Shown piece after piece: positions 18,315 to 27,593 of a stretch of 64,000 bases of DNA. Both the position numbers and the translations under genes were made by a program. Within the stretch, counting starts at the first letter, position 1. Every line of letters starts with the position of its first letter. The DNA comes from an uncultured Prevotellaceae bacterium (GTDB lineage Bacteria; Bacteroidota; Bacteroidia; Bacteroidales; Muribaculaceae). Under the pieces are notes generated by a model, which worked only from the letters and a program-made list of their open reading frames with translations, was not told the DNA's origin and searched no databases. Location of the stretch: assembly GCA_937898675.1 (NCBI GenBank), contig CALEJB010000034.1, forward strand, positions 1 through 64,000, read 5' to 3'.

Positions 18315-19349
18315 ATGACCCAAAACCTCATTTTTACCAATGATGTCTTTAAGGCGCTGGAGCAGATTGTATTGGCATCTGGCTGCAACAAGACCATGTG
18401 GGTCGCCGACAGCAACACGGCGCAGTTTGCACCCCACACCGATGCCCTCGTCACCATCCCCGCCGGCGACGAGAACAAGTCGCTGCAGACCGTACAACGG
18501 GTGTGGGACGCGCTGGAAGCCGCCGGCGCCACGCGCCGCACGCTGGTCGTGAACCTGGGCGGCGGCATGGTGACCGACCTGGGCGGATTTGCCGCAGCCG
18601 CCTTCAAGCGGGGCTTGCGGTTCGTCAACATCCCCACCACCCTGCTGGGCGCCGTTGATGCCGCAGTGGGCGGCAAGACGGGCGTGAACTACAACGGACT
18701 GAAGAACGAAATCGGGGTTTTTGCCCCGGCGAGCGATGTCATCATCTCGACACGGTTCTTCGACACACTGCCCGCGCAGGAGATGAAGTCGGGATTTGCC
18801 GAGGTGGTCAAGCATGCCATGCTCGGCGACCGCGACGAATTGCTGCGCCTGCTGGACCACACATTCGGTGCGCCCATCGGCCATGACGACATGCTGGAAC
18901 GCCTGCGCCGCTCGGTGCAGGTCAAGGCCGACATCGTTACCCGCGACCCTGAGGAGCAGGGCGAGCGCATGGCCCTCAACCTGGGGCACACGGCAGGGCA
19001 CGCCTTTGAGAGTCTTGCCCTGGAGCGCGGCAAGCCCGTGCCGCACGGCTATGCGGTGGCCTGGGGACTGGTGACCGAGGCAGTGCTCTCGCACATGAAG
19101 TTGCAGTTCTCCAGCGAGGATGTGCAGCGCCTGGGGCATTTTGTGCGCGACAATTATCAGGGATTCCCCTTCACCTGCGACGACTATGACGCCCTGCTCG
19201 GGCGCATGCGGCGCGACAAAAAGAGCCGCAACGGCGAAATCGCCTGCACCCTGCTGAAAGCCGTCGGCGACTGCCGCATCGGCCAGACCATAACAGCCGA
19301 CGACATGACCGCCGCGCTCGACATCACGCGCGATCTGCTGGGGGTATAG
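18315..19349 (+). CDS. aroB: 3-dehydroquinate synthase
   Basis: This 344-residue cytoplasmic enzyme converts DAHP to 3-dehydroquinate, the second step of the shikimate pathway, using NAD and a divalent metal. Visible motifs are GDENKSLQTV (about 51-60), NLGGGMVTDLGGF (80-92), PTTLLGAVDAAVGGKTGVN (107-125), LGHTAGHAFE and the metal-site HGYAVAWG. Length fits the shorter AroB forms. I chose the ATG at 18315; the frame is open back to 18153, but that part overlaps the HAD gene and the terminator. Confidence 0.96.
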   Translation: MTQNLIFTNDVFKALEQIVLASGCNKTMWVADSNTAQFAPHTDALVTIPAGDENKSLQTVQRVWDALEAAGATRRTLVVNLGGGMVTDLGGFAAAAFKRGLRFVNIPTTLLGAVDAAVGGKTGVNYNGLKNEIGVFAPASDVIISTRFFDTLPAQEMKSGFAEVVKHAMLGDRDELLRLLDHTFGAPIGHDDMLERLRRSVQVKADIVTRDPEEQGERMALNLGHTAGHAFESLALERGKPVPHGYAVAWGLVTEAVLSHMKLQFSSEDVQRLGHFVRDNYQGFPFTCDDYDALLGRMRRDKKSRNGEIACTLLKAVGDCRIGQTITADDMTAALDITRDLLGV

Positions 19350-19387
19350 TGCCGCGCGGGATTTTCTATCACATCAAATATACATTT

Positions 19388-20482
19388 TTACCGCTTGAAC
19401 CTGCTCATCTCGTACAGGGCAGGCAGCGCGCATCCTGTGGCGCTGTTGAACAAGCCACGGTTAAGGCCGCCGCGCCCCTGCCACGGGGTGCCGAAACGGT
19501 TTTCCTCGGGGAACCACCACAACAGGCCCTGCACATTGGTGTGGCGGTTCAGCTCGGCGACCAGTTGGCGGGTAAACTCGCGCTGGCCTTCGACGGTGGC
19601 GGGCAGGCAGTCCGTAAAGTCCTCGCTGTCCCACGAGCGGCCATCGTGCTGGTAATAGTAGGCCGCCTCGACAATCATCGCGGGCTTGTCGGGGTAACGC
19701 ACCGCCAGCGAGTCAAGCGTATTGCCCAGGTTGGGTATCGTCTTGTGCCACATGGGGTAATAACTCAGGCCGATGATGTCATAATCGACATTGGCAGCCG
19801 CCAGGCGGTCGTAGTAACTGCGTGTCACGACCCACTCGCCGGCCTTCTCGGTGTGGATGATGATGCGCGCCTGGGGGCACACCTCGCGGCATGCCTTGCA
19901 ACCCGCCTTGAGCAATGAGGTGAAGGCATCCCAGTTGTCGCCGCTCGTGGGATCCACGCGCCCCACGGGCCAGTCCATGCCGTAGGTTACCTCATTGCCC
20001 ACCTGAATGGCGGCAGGCACCACCCCTGCCCAACGCAGGGCCATCAGGCAGTCGCGGGTGTAGCAATAAATGCTGTCGGCGAGCGTCGCCGCATCCAGCC
20101 CAGTCCAACGCTGCGGGGTGAACTGCTTGGCGGGGTCGGCCCAGGTGTCGCTGTAGTGGAAGTCCAGCATCACCTCAAAGCCCCGCTCGCGGATTGTCTG
20201 GCACAGGCCGATGACATAGTCCAAGTCCTGACAAACGCCCTGGTCGCGATGGGCGCCGGGGGCATGCTGGGGGTCAACAAACAGGCGCACGCGCATCATG
20301 TCCCATCCCTGTTCACGAAACAGGTCATAGGCATTGACCTTGACGCCCGCGCTGTCCTTATAGACAACGCCCATGCGCTCGTTGGCGGCCATCATCGAGA
20401 TGTCGCCACCCAGCCACGACTTGGCCGCGGTAGGCGTCACCGCCGCCAGCACTAACAGGAATACTGCAATCAGTCTCATCAT
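19388..20482 (-). CDS. GH53 arabinogalactan endo-beta-1,4-galactanase
   Basis: This 364-residue protein has a signal peptide (LIAVFLLVLAAVTPTAA) and a single GH53 barrel. It begins GGDISMMAANE and contains RVRLFVDPQ, VMLDFHYSDTWADP, the acid/base glutamate in QVGNEVTYGMDWP (about E164) and the nucleophile in MIVEAAYYY (about E272). GH53 enzymes cut beta-1,4-galactan side chains of pectin. The gene stands alone, convergent with aroB, with no susCD beside it, so uptake of products must use other loci. The ATG at 20482 is preferred over a GTG at 20485. Confidence 0.94.
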   Translation of the reverse strand: MMRLIAVFLLVLAAVTPTAAKSWLGGDISMMAANERMGVVYKDSAGVKVNAYDLFREQGWDMMRVRLFVDPQHAPGAHRDQGVCQDLDYVIGLCQTIRERGFEVMLDFHYSDTWADPAKQFTPQRWTGLDAATLADSIYCYTRDCLMALRWAGVVPAAIQVGNEVTYGMDWPVGRVDPTSGDNWDAFTSLLKAGCKACREVCPQARIIIHTEKAGEWVVTRSYYDRLAAANVDYDIIGLSYYPMWHKTIPNLGNTLDSLAVRYPDKPAMIVEAAYYYQHDGRSWDSEDFTDCLPATVEGQREFTRQLVAELNRHTNVQGLLWWFPEENRFGTPWQGRGGLNRGLFNSATGCALPALYEMSRFKR

Positions 20483-20560
20483 CACAGTTTGGCTTTATTG
20501 ACATTAAAAACATAAAATAAAAAGCGCCGATAGTCACAGACTACCAGCACTTTTGCGATG

Positions 20561-20635
20561 TCGGGGTGACTAGATTCGAACTAGCGACCCCACGCCCCCC
20601 AGACGCGTACTCTAACCGGACTGAGCTACACCCCG
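20561..20635 (-). tRNA. tRNA-Pro (anticodon GGG)
   Basis: The minus strand folds as a 75-base cloverleaf: acceptor CGGGGTG with CACCCCG, D-stem GCTC/GAGT, anticodon stem CGCGT/GCGTG with loop CTGGGGG, and T-arm GCTAG-TTCGAAT-CTAGT. The discriminator base is A and no CCA is encoded. Confidence 0.95.
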
Positions 20636-20674
20636 ATCGCACTTTGCGAAACAAGGATTGTTTCTAAAAGCGGT

Positions 20675-20707
20675 GCAAAGATAATACCCTTTTTAACGCC
20701 GACCAAA
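20675..20707 (-). promoter_or_regulatory. Promoter of tRNA-Pro
   Basis: On the minus strand TTTG (20704-20707) and TATCTTTGC (20675-20683) are separated by 20 bases, matching the Bacteroidetes consensus, about 40 bases before the tRNA 5' end. Confidence 0.6.
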
Positions 20708-20783
20708 TTTTTTCGCATCTTTTTTACGGCAACATTTATCGGAAGTGGTTTTTGCGCCCTGTGATTGAGGGAGTTGCGGCAGC

Positions 20784-20824
20784 AAAAAAGTTCGGAGCCG
20801 CCTGCCTGCTGGCAAGCGGCTCCG
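20784..20824 (-). terminator. Terminator of the aldolase gene
   Basis: A long GC-rich inverted repeat (arms within 20793-20824) is followed on the minus strand by TTTTTT. It lies 28 bases after the aldolase stop. Confidence 0.88.
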
Positions 20825-20851
20825 ATGATAATTAGGCCTGTCGAGCAAGGA

Positions 20852-21853
20852 TTACTCGGCCTTGCCAGCGCTGCCCAGCACCTCAACAATCTTGTGGGTG
20901 TAGAGCTTGACCATCTCCTCGCGTGCGGGACCCAGATACTTGCGGGGGTCGAAGTAGTCGGGGTGCTCGGCCAGTGTCAGGCGCACGGCAGCGGTCATGG
21001 CCAGGCGGCTGTCGCTGTCGATGTTAATCTTGCAGACAGCGCTCTTGCTGGCCTTGCGCAACTGCTCCTCGGGGATGCCGACAGCATCGGGCATCTTGCC
21101 GCCGTGGGTATTGATAATCTCAACATACTCCTGGGGCACCGACGACGAGCCGTGCAGCACGATGGGGAATCCGGGAAGCTGTTTCTCGACAGCCTCGAGC
21201 ACGTCAAATGCCAGGGGAGGAGGCACGAGCAGACCGGTCTGCGAGTCGCGTGTGCACTGCTCGGGCTTGAACTTGTAGGCGCCGTGGCTGGTGCCGATGC
21301 TGATGGCCAGCGAGTCGCATCCCGAACGCTGGGCGAAGTCAATCACCTCTTCGGGCTTAGTGTAGTGCGACTCCTCGGCGTGCACGTCGTCCTCAACGCC
21401 GGCGAGGACGCCCAACTCGGCCTCGACGGTGACATCGAACTGGTGGGCATATTCCACAACCTGCTTGGTCAAGGCAATGTTCTCCTCGTAGGGGAGCGAC
21501 GAGCCGTCAATCATTACCGACGAGAAACCAAAGTCAACGCAGGATTTGCAAAGCTCAAAGGTGTCGCCATGGTCCAGGTGCAGGCAAATCTGGGGATGTT
21601 CCCAGCCCAGTTCCTTGGCATACTGTACAGCACCCTCGGCCATGTAGCGCAGCAGGGTCTGGTTGGCATACTTGCGGGCACCGCTCGACACCTGCAAGAT
21701 GACGGGCGACTTTGTCTCGGCCGAAGCCTTGATGATAGCCTGCAGCTGCTCCATGTTGTTGAAGTTGAACGCGGGGATGGCATAGCCGCCATCGATTGCC
21801 TTAGCAAACATCTCGCGCGTGTTCACGAGACCTAAATCCTTGTAATTTACCAT
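20852..21853 (-). CDS. fba: Class II fructose-1,6-bisphosphate aldolase
   Basis: This 333-residue glycolytic enzyme splits fructose-1,6-bisphosphate into DHAP and glyceraldehyde-3-phosphate with Zn2+. Family marks are YAIPAFNFNNMEQ near the N-terminus, the zinc-ligand HLDHGD (about 92-97), VMIDGSSLPYEENI, VEAELGVLAGVEDD, the substrate-binding IGTSHGAYKF and VLHGSSSVP, and KINIDSDSRLA. It stands alone between its own promoter and terminator. The ATG at 21853 fits the conserved N-terminus. Confidence 0.96.
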   Translation of the reverse strand: MVNYKDLGLVNTREMFAKAIDGGYAIPAFNFNNMEQLQAIIKASAETKSPVILQVSSGARKYANQTLLRYMAEGAVQYAKELGWEHPQICLHLDHGDTFELCKSCVDFGFSSVMIDGSSLPYEENIALTKQVVEYAHQFDVTVEAELGVLAGVEDDVHAEESHYTKPEEVIDFAQRSGCDSLAISIGTSHGAYKFKPEQCTRDSQTGLLVPPPLAFDVLEAVEKQLPGFPIVLHGSSSVPQEYVEIINTHGGKMPDAVGIPEEQLRKASKSAVCKINIDSDSRLAMTAAVRLTLAEHPDYFDPRKYLGPAREEMVKLYTHKIVEVLGSAGKAE

Positions 21854-21910
21854 AATTTGAAATATATTAAAAAACTGATTTCTCTTAATACAATCATATT
21901 TTACTTGGCA

Positions 21911-21942
21911 CAAAGGTACGGTTTTTTTCGCCCTCTGACAAA
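21911..21942 (-). promoter_or_regulatory. Promoter of the aldolase gene
   Basis: On the minus strand TTTG (21939-21942) and TACCTTTG (21911-21918) have a 20-base spacer, a good Bacteroidetes promoter. It predicts a leader of about 50 bases. Confidence 0.7.
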
Positions 21943-22293
21943 GAATGAGGCGGTTATTTTTAGTTAAAAGGGCGTCAACGGGCGCACACTCCGCATCGGT
22001 GGTAAAATTTCAAAAAAGTTTTGAAGACATAATAAAAAATGTTAATTTTTGGAGGTTTCACATTTTTTTATTACATTTGCAATCAGTAAGGGAGCAAAAG
22101 ACCCTCCCTTGCGTTAAAAAAGCGCTCTGCCGTCCCGAGGCCACACCCCGCAACGGCACTATTCATGGTATCCCGGCCGCCGTTACCAGGCCGGAAGATT
22201 CGGACCGTTTCCAACCTTGGGCCGCGTCTTTCTACCTAAACCTGAAGACCAATATTTTTTATCAACTTTATTAATAACTAAATTTTTACAATT
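21943..22293 (+). other. Long leader region upstream of the tandem secreted paralogues
   Basis: Beyond the divergent aldolase promoter the region holds a promoter at 22049-22080 and then about 205 bases of leader before the ATG at 22294. The leader contains a short GC hairpin (22173-22178 with 22189-22194) and an AT-rich end. An open frame across 21945-22274 has no recognisable features and I do not call it. Confidence 0.5.
22049..22080 (+). promoter_or_regulatory. Promoter of the tandem secreted paralogues
   Basis: TTG (22049-22051) and TACATTTGC (22072-22080) are separated by 20 bases, matching the Bacteroidetes consensus. The predicted transcript begins about 205 bases before the first gene. 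Confidence 0.7.
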
Positions 22294-23457
22294 ATGAAGA
22301 AAATGTTACTTATCGCTGCCGTTGCAGCCATGTCGATGAGCGCAAGCGCTCAGGACACCTACACCCTCGAGAAACTGTGGGAGCACAATGCCGCTGACCT
22401 GGGTCTCGTTACCAACGACTGCCGCCAGGGCTTCGGCATGGACGGCAAGTTCTACATCAACGACAAGACCGCTGACGCCGAGAAGGTTATCGTAATCGAC
22501 CGCGCAGGCATCAGTGAGGTTTCCTATGAGGGCGGCAAGAACTGCGGCATCACCCGCGACGAGGCCGGCAACATCATCGTGAGCAACGCTTCATTCCCCG
22601 GCTCGTGGGTAGAGGCTGGCATCAAGGTCATCAACCCCACTACCGGCGACGTTGTTGAGTACACCGTTCCCGAGGAGTGTGGCCTGCTGGGCCGTTGCGA
22701 CTTCATCGGCTTTGCCAAGGGCAACATGATGGAAGACGGCCAGTTGTACCTCACCGGCGGCAACACCGGCACCGACCCCTTCACCGATGGCGTAGCGCTC
22801 TTCACCGTATCGGGCGGCGAGGTTGACATCGACAACTGCTACCTGGCATCGGTTGACCCCGCTGTCAACACCCAGACTTCGACCGTTATCAACTACTACC
22901 AGGACCTCAACGGCGATGACGCTCTGGTTCACGCCTATCGCAGCGGCGCTCCCGCCAAGCTGACCTGGGACGGCGACAACTTTGCAAAGGCTGCCATAAC
23001 ACTGCCCGCTTACAACGAGAACGCCAAGGGCGCCTGCAACGGCACCTTCCCCATCGTTTGGGACGGCAAGGAACTCTTCATCTATCCCCTGATGCCGAAC
23101 TATCTGGACGGCTGGGCAATTGCCGAGGACGGTGCTGAGGCTCCCATCGCTGCATTTGAGGCTACTGCTGCCGCTAACCCCAACAGCTTCCAGGCCAACT
23201 GGCTCAACGCCGAGGCTGACGCTGACGGCATGTTCATCTATCAATACATGCCGGGTCTGTGCCTGCGCGTGTTCCGCCTGACCAAGGTCGTAGAGCCCGG
23301 TCCCACCGCAGTTGACGAGGTTGCTGCCGGCAAGACTGTTGCCAGCGTGAAGTACTTCAACATGGCTGGCCAGGAGATGAGCGAGGCCAACGGCATCTGC
23401 ATCGCTGTTACCAACTACAGCGACGGCACCACCAGCACCGCCAAGGTTATCCGCTAA
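22294..23457 (+). CDS. Secreted protein of unknown function with T9SS-like C-terminal tail
   Basis: This 387-residue protein has a signal peptide (MKKMLLIAAVAAMSMSASAQ) and a body of about 310 residues rich in Gly, Asn, Asp and aromatics. Strand-like motifs such as NCGITRDEAGNIIVSNA and DGQLYLTGGNTGTDPFTDG suggest a beta-propeller, but this is a guess. The last 45 residues (VKYFNMAGQEMSEANGICI..., ending in AKVIR) resemble a type A T9SS sorting domain. The same tail occurs in three other proteins in this window. Codon use is strongly biased to C-ending codons, suggesting high expression. The body is nearly repeated in the next gene, 36 bases downstream. Confidence 0.85.
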   Translation: MKKMLLIAAVAAMSMSASAQDTYTLEKLWEHNAADLGLVTNDCRQGFGMDGKFYINDKTADAEKVIVIDRAGISEVSYEGGKNCGITRDEAGNIIVSNASFPGSWVEAGIKVINPTTGDVVEYTVPEECGLLGRCDFIGFAKGNMMEDGQLYLTGGNTGTDPFTDGVALFTVSGGEVDIDNCYLASVDPAVNTQTSTVINYYQDLNGDDALVHAYRSGAPAKLTWDGDNFAKAAITLPAYNENAKGACNGTFPIVWDGKELFIYPLMPNYLDGWAIAEDGAEAPIAAFEATAAANPNSFQANWLNAEADADGMFIYQYMPGLCLRVFRLTKVVEPGPTAVDEVAAGKTVASVKYFNMAGQEMSEANGICIAVTNYSDGTTSTAKVIR

Positions 23458-23493
23458 GCCAAATCTGCATTACCCAAAAATGCGTAATAGATT

Positions 23494-24699
23494 ATGAAGA
23501 GGTTATTTCTGATTCTTGCTGTTGCAGCCTTGTCGCTGAGCGCAAGCGCTGACACCTATAACCTGACGAAGGTGTGGGAACTCAGCGCCAGCGACCTGGG
23601 TCTGGTCACCAACGAGTGCCGCCAGGGCTTCGGCATGAACGGCAAGTTCTACATCAACAACAAGATTGCCGACGGCGTGCAGGTCGTCTATGTGATTGAC
23701 CAGAACGGCATGACCAGCACCTCCTATGAGGGCGGCTTGAACTGCGGCATCACCCGCGACGAGGCCGGCAACATCATAGTGAGCAACGCAGCCTTCCCCA
23801 CCTCGATGTGGATGGAGGCCACCATCAAGGTCATCAACCCCGCTAGCGGCGACGTTGTTGAGTACACCGTTCCCCAGGAGTGTGGCCTGCTGGGCCGTTG
23901 CGACTTCATCGGCTTTGCCAAGGGCAACATGCTGGAAGACGGCCAGATGTACCTCACTGGCGGCAACACCGGCACCGACCCCTTTACCGATGGCGTTGCC
24001 ATCTTCACCGTCACTGACGGCGAGGTTGACATCGACAACTGCTACCTGGCATCAGTTGACGCCGTTATCTACACCCAGACTTCGACCGTTATCAACTACT
24101 ACCAGGACATCAACGGCGATGACGCTATAATCCACGCCTATCGTAGCGGCGCTCCCAGCAAGCTGACCTGGGACGGCGACAACTTCACAAAGGCCTCTAT
24201 CGCTCTGCCTGCCTATAACGACATCAAGAAGGGCGCATGCAACGGCATCTTCCCCATCGTTTGGGACGGCAAGGAACTCTTCATCTATCCCTTGGAACCC
24301 AACTATCGTGACGGTTGGGCAATTGCCGAGGATGGTGCCGTGGCTCCCATCGCTGCATTTGAGGCCACCGTTGCCGCTAACCCCAACAGTATCCAGGCCA
24401 ACTGGCTGAACGCTGAGGTTAACGCTGACGGCAGCATGACCATCTACCAGTATGTGCCTGGCTTGTGCCTGCGCGTGTTCAGCCTGACCAAGGAGGGCGC
24501 ACAGCCCCAGGGCCTGCGTGGCGATGTTAACGGCGACAGCAGCATTGATCCCGCCGACATCTCGGCCCTCATCGACTATCTGCTGAACGGCAACGAGGTT
24601 AACGAGGAGAACTCTGACTGCGACCTCAACGGCAGCATCGATCCCGCCGACATCTCGGCCCTCATCGACTATCTGCTGAACGAGATTTGGCCCGAATAA
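23494..24699 (+). CDS. Paralogue of the preceding secreted protein with a dockerin-like tail
   Basis: This 401-residue protein has a signal peptide (MKRLFLILAVAALSLSASA). Its body is nearly the same as that of the preceding gene, with long identical stretches such as the one around ECGLLGRCDFIGFAKGNM. Instead of the sorting-like tail it ends, from about residue 345, in two dockerin-like calcium repeats (DVNGDSSIDPADISALIDY and DLNGSIDPADISALIDYLL). Tandem duplication followed by tail exchange is the simplest reading. The two genes probably share the promoter at 22049 and the terminator at 24730. Confidence 0.85.
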   Translation: MKRLFLILAVAALSLSASADTYNLTKVWELSASDLGLVTNECRQGFGMNGKFYINNKIADGVQVVYVIDQNGMTSTSYEGGLNCGITRDEAGNIIVSNAAFPTSMWMEATIKVINPASGDVVEYTVPQECGLLGRCDFIGFAKGNMLEDGQMYLTGGNTGTDPFTDGVAIFTVTDGEVDIDNCYLASVDAVIYTQTSTVINYYQDINGDDAIIHAYRSGAPSKLTWDGDNFTKASIALPAYNDIKKGACNGIFPIVWDGKELFIYPLEPNYRDGWAIAEDGAVAPIAAFEATVAANPNSIQANWLNAEVNADGSMTIYQYVPGLCLRVFSLTKEGAQPQGLRGDVNGDSSIDPADISALIDYLLNGNEVNEENSDCDLNGSIDPADISALIDYLLNEIWPE

Positions 24700-24729
24700 T
24701 CAGAGGGTCACAGCAAACCTGAAATAAGG

Positions 24730-24759
24730 CAGGGGACCGCTGAGGTCCCCTGTTTTTTT
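24730..24759 (+). terminator. Terminator of the tandem paralogue operon
   Basis: A 9-bp perfect stem (24730-24738 with 24744-24752, 5-base loop) is followed by seven T. Confidence 0.92.
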
Positions 24760-24855
24760 GTGCCTATGCAATATATTTCCACGGCCTTTTGCAGGCAATA
24801 CCGACAAAAATCGCTAACTTTGTGCCCAATGTTTAACCGATAACAATTCTGCATC

Positions 24856-26775
24856 GTGTCAGCAATCAACAAGTGGCGCATCGAGGACAGCGCCGAACTC
24901 TACAACATCGGAGGCTGGGGCCTCAAGTATTTCTCCATCAACGAGGATGGCCATGTCACCGTCACGCCCAAGAGCAACTGCGTCGCCGTGGACATGGTTG
25001 AAGTGATGAATGAACTGCATTCCCGCAAGGTCACCGCACCCGTGCTGCTGCGTTTCCCCGACATCCTGGACAACCGCATCGACAAAATCAGCAGTTGTTT
25101 CAAGAAGGCGGCCAAGGAATATGAGTACCAGGGCGCCAACTTCATCATCTACCCCATCAAGGTCAACCAGATGAGGCAGGTGGTGGAGGAGATTGTGAAC
25201 CACGGCAAGAAATTCAACATCGGCCTGGAGGCCGGCAGCAAGCCCGAGCTGCATGCCGTGCTGGCCAGCAACATGACCGACGTGAACGCCAACCCGCTCA
25301 TCGTGTGCAACGGCTACAAGGACGAGGGCTACATCGAATTGGCGCTGCTGGCCCAGAAGATGGGACGGCGCATCTTTGTCGTCGTGGAGAAACTGAGCGA
25401 ACTGGCGCTCATCGACCAGGTGGCCCAGCGCATCAACATCAGGCCCAACATCGGCTTCCGCATCAAGCTCTCGAGCAGCGGCGCCGGCAAGTGGGAAGAG
25501 AGCGGCGGCGACAGCAGCAAGTTTGGCCTCAACACCAGCGAGCTGTTCAGCGCCATCGACTACCTGCGCGAGCACAAGATGGAAGACTGCCTCAAGCTCA
25601 TCCACTTCCACATCGGCAGCCAGATCACCAAGATACGCCGCATCAAGAACGCCCTGCGCGAGGCGGCGCAATTCTATGTGCAGTTGTCCAAACTGGGCTT
25701 TGACATCGAGTTTGTCGATACCGGCGGCGGCATGGGCGTGGACTATGACGGCACGCGCTCCAGCGCCAGCAGCCACTCGATGAACTACACCATCCAGGAA
25801 TATGTCAACGACGCGGTCTATACCCTCGTCGATGCCAGCAACAAGAACGGGCTCAAGCACCCCAACATCATCACCGAGAGCGGCCGCGCCATGACCGCCC
25901 ACCACTCGGTGCTCGTGGTGGATGTGCTCGAGACCACCTCGCTGCCCAAGTGGGACGATGCGGTGGACACGGTGAGCCAGGACGACGATGAACTGGTGCG
26001 CGACATGTATGAGATTTGGGACAAGATTAACCAGGCGCGCATGTTTGAGGACTGGCACGACGCGCTGCAGATACGCGACGAGGCGCTCAACCGCTTCTCG
26101 CTGGGGCTCATCGACCTGCGCACCCGCGCCATGGTCGAGAAACTCTTCTGGTCCATCGCCCGCGACGTCGATGACATCGTGCGCGGCATGAAGCATGCCC
26201 CCGACGAGTTGCGCGCCGTGAGCCGCATGCTGCCCGACAAGTACTTTTGCAACTTCTCGCTGTTCCAGTCGCTGCCCGATGCCTGGGCCATCGACCAGGT
26301 GTTCCCCGTCATGCCCATCGACCGGCTCAACGAAAAGCCCACCCACTACGCCACCCTGCAGGACATGACCTGCGACAGCGACGGCAAACTCAACAACTTC
26401 ATCTCGCCCACCCAGGGCATCGCCCACGAATTGCCCGTGCACAAGGTCAAGCCCGGCGAGCACTACTATCTGGGCATCTTTCTCGTGGGCGCCTACCAGG
26501 AAATCCTGGGCGACCTGCACAACCTGTTTGGCGACACCAATGCCGTGCACATCAATGTCTTCAAGGACCATTACGAGATGGACCAAGTGATTGACGGCGA
26601 GACGGTGGCCGAGGTGCTCGACTATGTAGAGTTCAACCCCAAGCAACTCGTGCGCAATGTCGAGACTTGGGTGAGCGAGTCCATCCGCTCGGGCAAGATT
26701 ACCGCCGAGGAGGGCAACGAGTTCGTGCGCAACTTCCGCTCGGGCCTCTACGGCTACACCTATCTGGAGAAATGA
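24856..26775 (+). CDS. speA: Biosynthetic arginine decarboxylase
   Basis: This 639-residue PLP enzyme converts arginine to agmatine, the first step of polyamine synthesis. The PLP lysine lies in YPIKVNQ (about K102). Other family marks are GLEAGSKPEL, KLSSSGAGKWEESGGDSSKFG, HFHIGSQI, DTGGGMGVDYDGT and ITESGRAMTAHHSVLV, and the length is typical of SpeA. It starts with GTG at 24856, which matches the usual N-terminus (WRIEDSAELYNI). A TAACTTTG -7 box at 24815-24822 precedes it. Its stop overlaps the truA start in ATGA, so the two are translationally coupled. Confidence 0.96.
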   Translation: MSAINKWRIEDSAELYNIGGWGLKYFSINEDGHVTVTPKSNCVAVDMVEVMNELHSRKVTAPVLLRFPDILDNRIDKISSCFKKAAKEYEYQGANFIIYPIKVNQMRQVVEEIVNHGKKFNIGLEAGSKPELHAVLASNMTDVNANPLIVCNGYKDEGYIELALLAQKMGRRIFVVVEKLSELALIDQVAQRINIRPNIGFRIKLSSSGAGKWEESGGDSSKFGLNTSELFSAIDYLREHKMEDCLKLIHFHIGSQITKIRRIKNALREAAQFYVQLSKLGFDIEFVDTGGGMGVDYDGTRSSASSHSMNYTIQEYVNDAVYTLVDASNKNGLKHPNIITESGRAMTAHHSVLVVDVLETTSLPKWDDAVDTVSQDDDELVRDMYEIWDKINQARMFEDWHDALQIRDEALNRFSLGLIDLRTRAMVEKLFWSIARDVDDIVRGMKHAPDELRAVSRMLPDKYFCNFSLFQSLPDAWAIDQVFPVMPIDRLNEKPTHYATLQDMTCDSDGKLNNFISPTQGIAHELPVHKVKPGEHYYLGIFLVGAYQEILGDLHNLFGDTNAVHINVFKDHYEMDQVIDGETVAEVLDYVEFNPKQLVRNVETWVSESIRSGKITAEEGNEFVRNFRSGLYGYTYLEK

Positions 26776-27518
26776 GATACTTCATGCGGTTGAGTTACCG
26801 CGGGGCGGTTTTCCATGGCTGGCAGATTCAGCCCCACGACGCTTCGGTGCAGCAAACCATCGAGGAGGCTCTCGCCACGCTGCTGCGCGCACCGACGCCC
26901 ATCACCGGAGCGGGCCGCACCGACGCCGGCGTCAATGCGCGGCTCATGGTCGCCCACTTCGACACCGCCGCGCCCATCGCCGACCCTGACCGCCTGGCGC
27001 ACAGCCTCAACGCCCTGCTGCCCGCCGACATCGCCATCCACGGCATCGTGCCCGTGCATGACGACGCTCACGCGCGTTTCGACGCCACCAGCCGCACCTA
27101 CAAGTACTTTGCCGTCACTGGCAAGGACCCGTTCCGCTACCCATTGAGTTGGCGCTGCGCTCCCGACCTTGACTTCGACTTGATGAACCAGGCTGCCGCC
27201 AATCTGTTGGACTACACCGACTTCACATCCTTCTCCAAACTCCACACCGACGTCAAGACCAACAACTGCCGCGTCACCCACGCCGCCTGGACGCTGGAGG
27301 GTGACGGCCAGTGGGTGTTTACCATCACCGCCGACCGTTTTCTGCGCAACATGGTCCGCGCCGTGGTCGGCACCCTCGTCGAAGTGGGCCGCCACAAGAT
27401 GACCATCGAGGAATTTTGCCAGGTCATTGAGCGCAAGGACCGCTGCGCCGCCGGCACCTCCATGCCCGGCCACGCCCTCTTCCTGTGGGACATCACCTAC
27501 CCCTACCCCATCGGCTGA
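26772..27518 (+). CDS. truA: tRNA pseudouridine(38-40) synthase
   Basis: This 248-residue enzyme isomerises uridines 38-40 in the tRNA anticodon arm. It begins RLSYRGAVFHGWQIQP. It has the catalytic aspartate in GAGRTDAGVNA (Asp51) and the conserved FLRNMVRAVVGTLVEVG near the C-terminus. The ATG overlaps the speA stop by four bases. The frame is open upstream inside speA, but the conserved N-terminus sets the start. Confidence 0.96.
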   Translation: MRYFMRLSYRGAVFHGWQIQPHDASVQQTIEEALATLLRAPTPITGAGRTDAGVNARLMVAHFDTAAPIADPDRLAHSLNALLPADIAIHGIVPVHDDAHARFDATSRTYKYFAVTGKDPFRYPLSWRCAPDLDFDLMNQAAANLLDYTDFTSFSKLHTDVKTNNCRVTHAAWTLEGDGQWVFTITADRFLRNMVRAVVGTLVEVGRHKMTIEEFCQVIERKDRCAAGTSMPGHALFLWDITYPYPIG

Positions 27519-27562
27519 CGGCTTAATCTCCTTTTTTTCAATAAAAAAACGCCCGTTTGCGC

Positions 27563-27593
27563 TTGCAGTTTCGGGAAATTGCATTACCTTTGC
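27563..27593 (+). promoter_or_regulatory. Promoter of rplU-rpmA
   Basis: TTG (27563-27565) and TACCTTTGC (27585-27593) have the ideal 19-base spacer. The leader to rplU would be about 85 bases and contains GC-rich complementary segments around 27606-27660, possibly a ribosomal-protein leader, though I cannot show this. Confidence 0.72.

Noticed and set aside
20630..20850. Possible small gene between tRNA-Pro and the aldolase gene
   Set aside because: The stretch is explained by the tRNA promoter and the aldolase terminator, and no frame has coding character.
21945..22274. 109-codon open frame upstream of the tandem paralogues
   Set aside because: It overlaps the predicted promoter and leader. 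Composition and codon use are unlike the neighbouring genes.
22294..24699. Repeated DNA here as a CRISPR array or insertion sequence
   Set aside because: The similarity is between two full coding regions. There are no short regular repeats, transposase or inverted ends.
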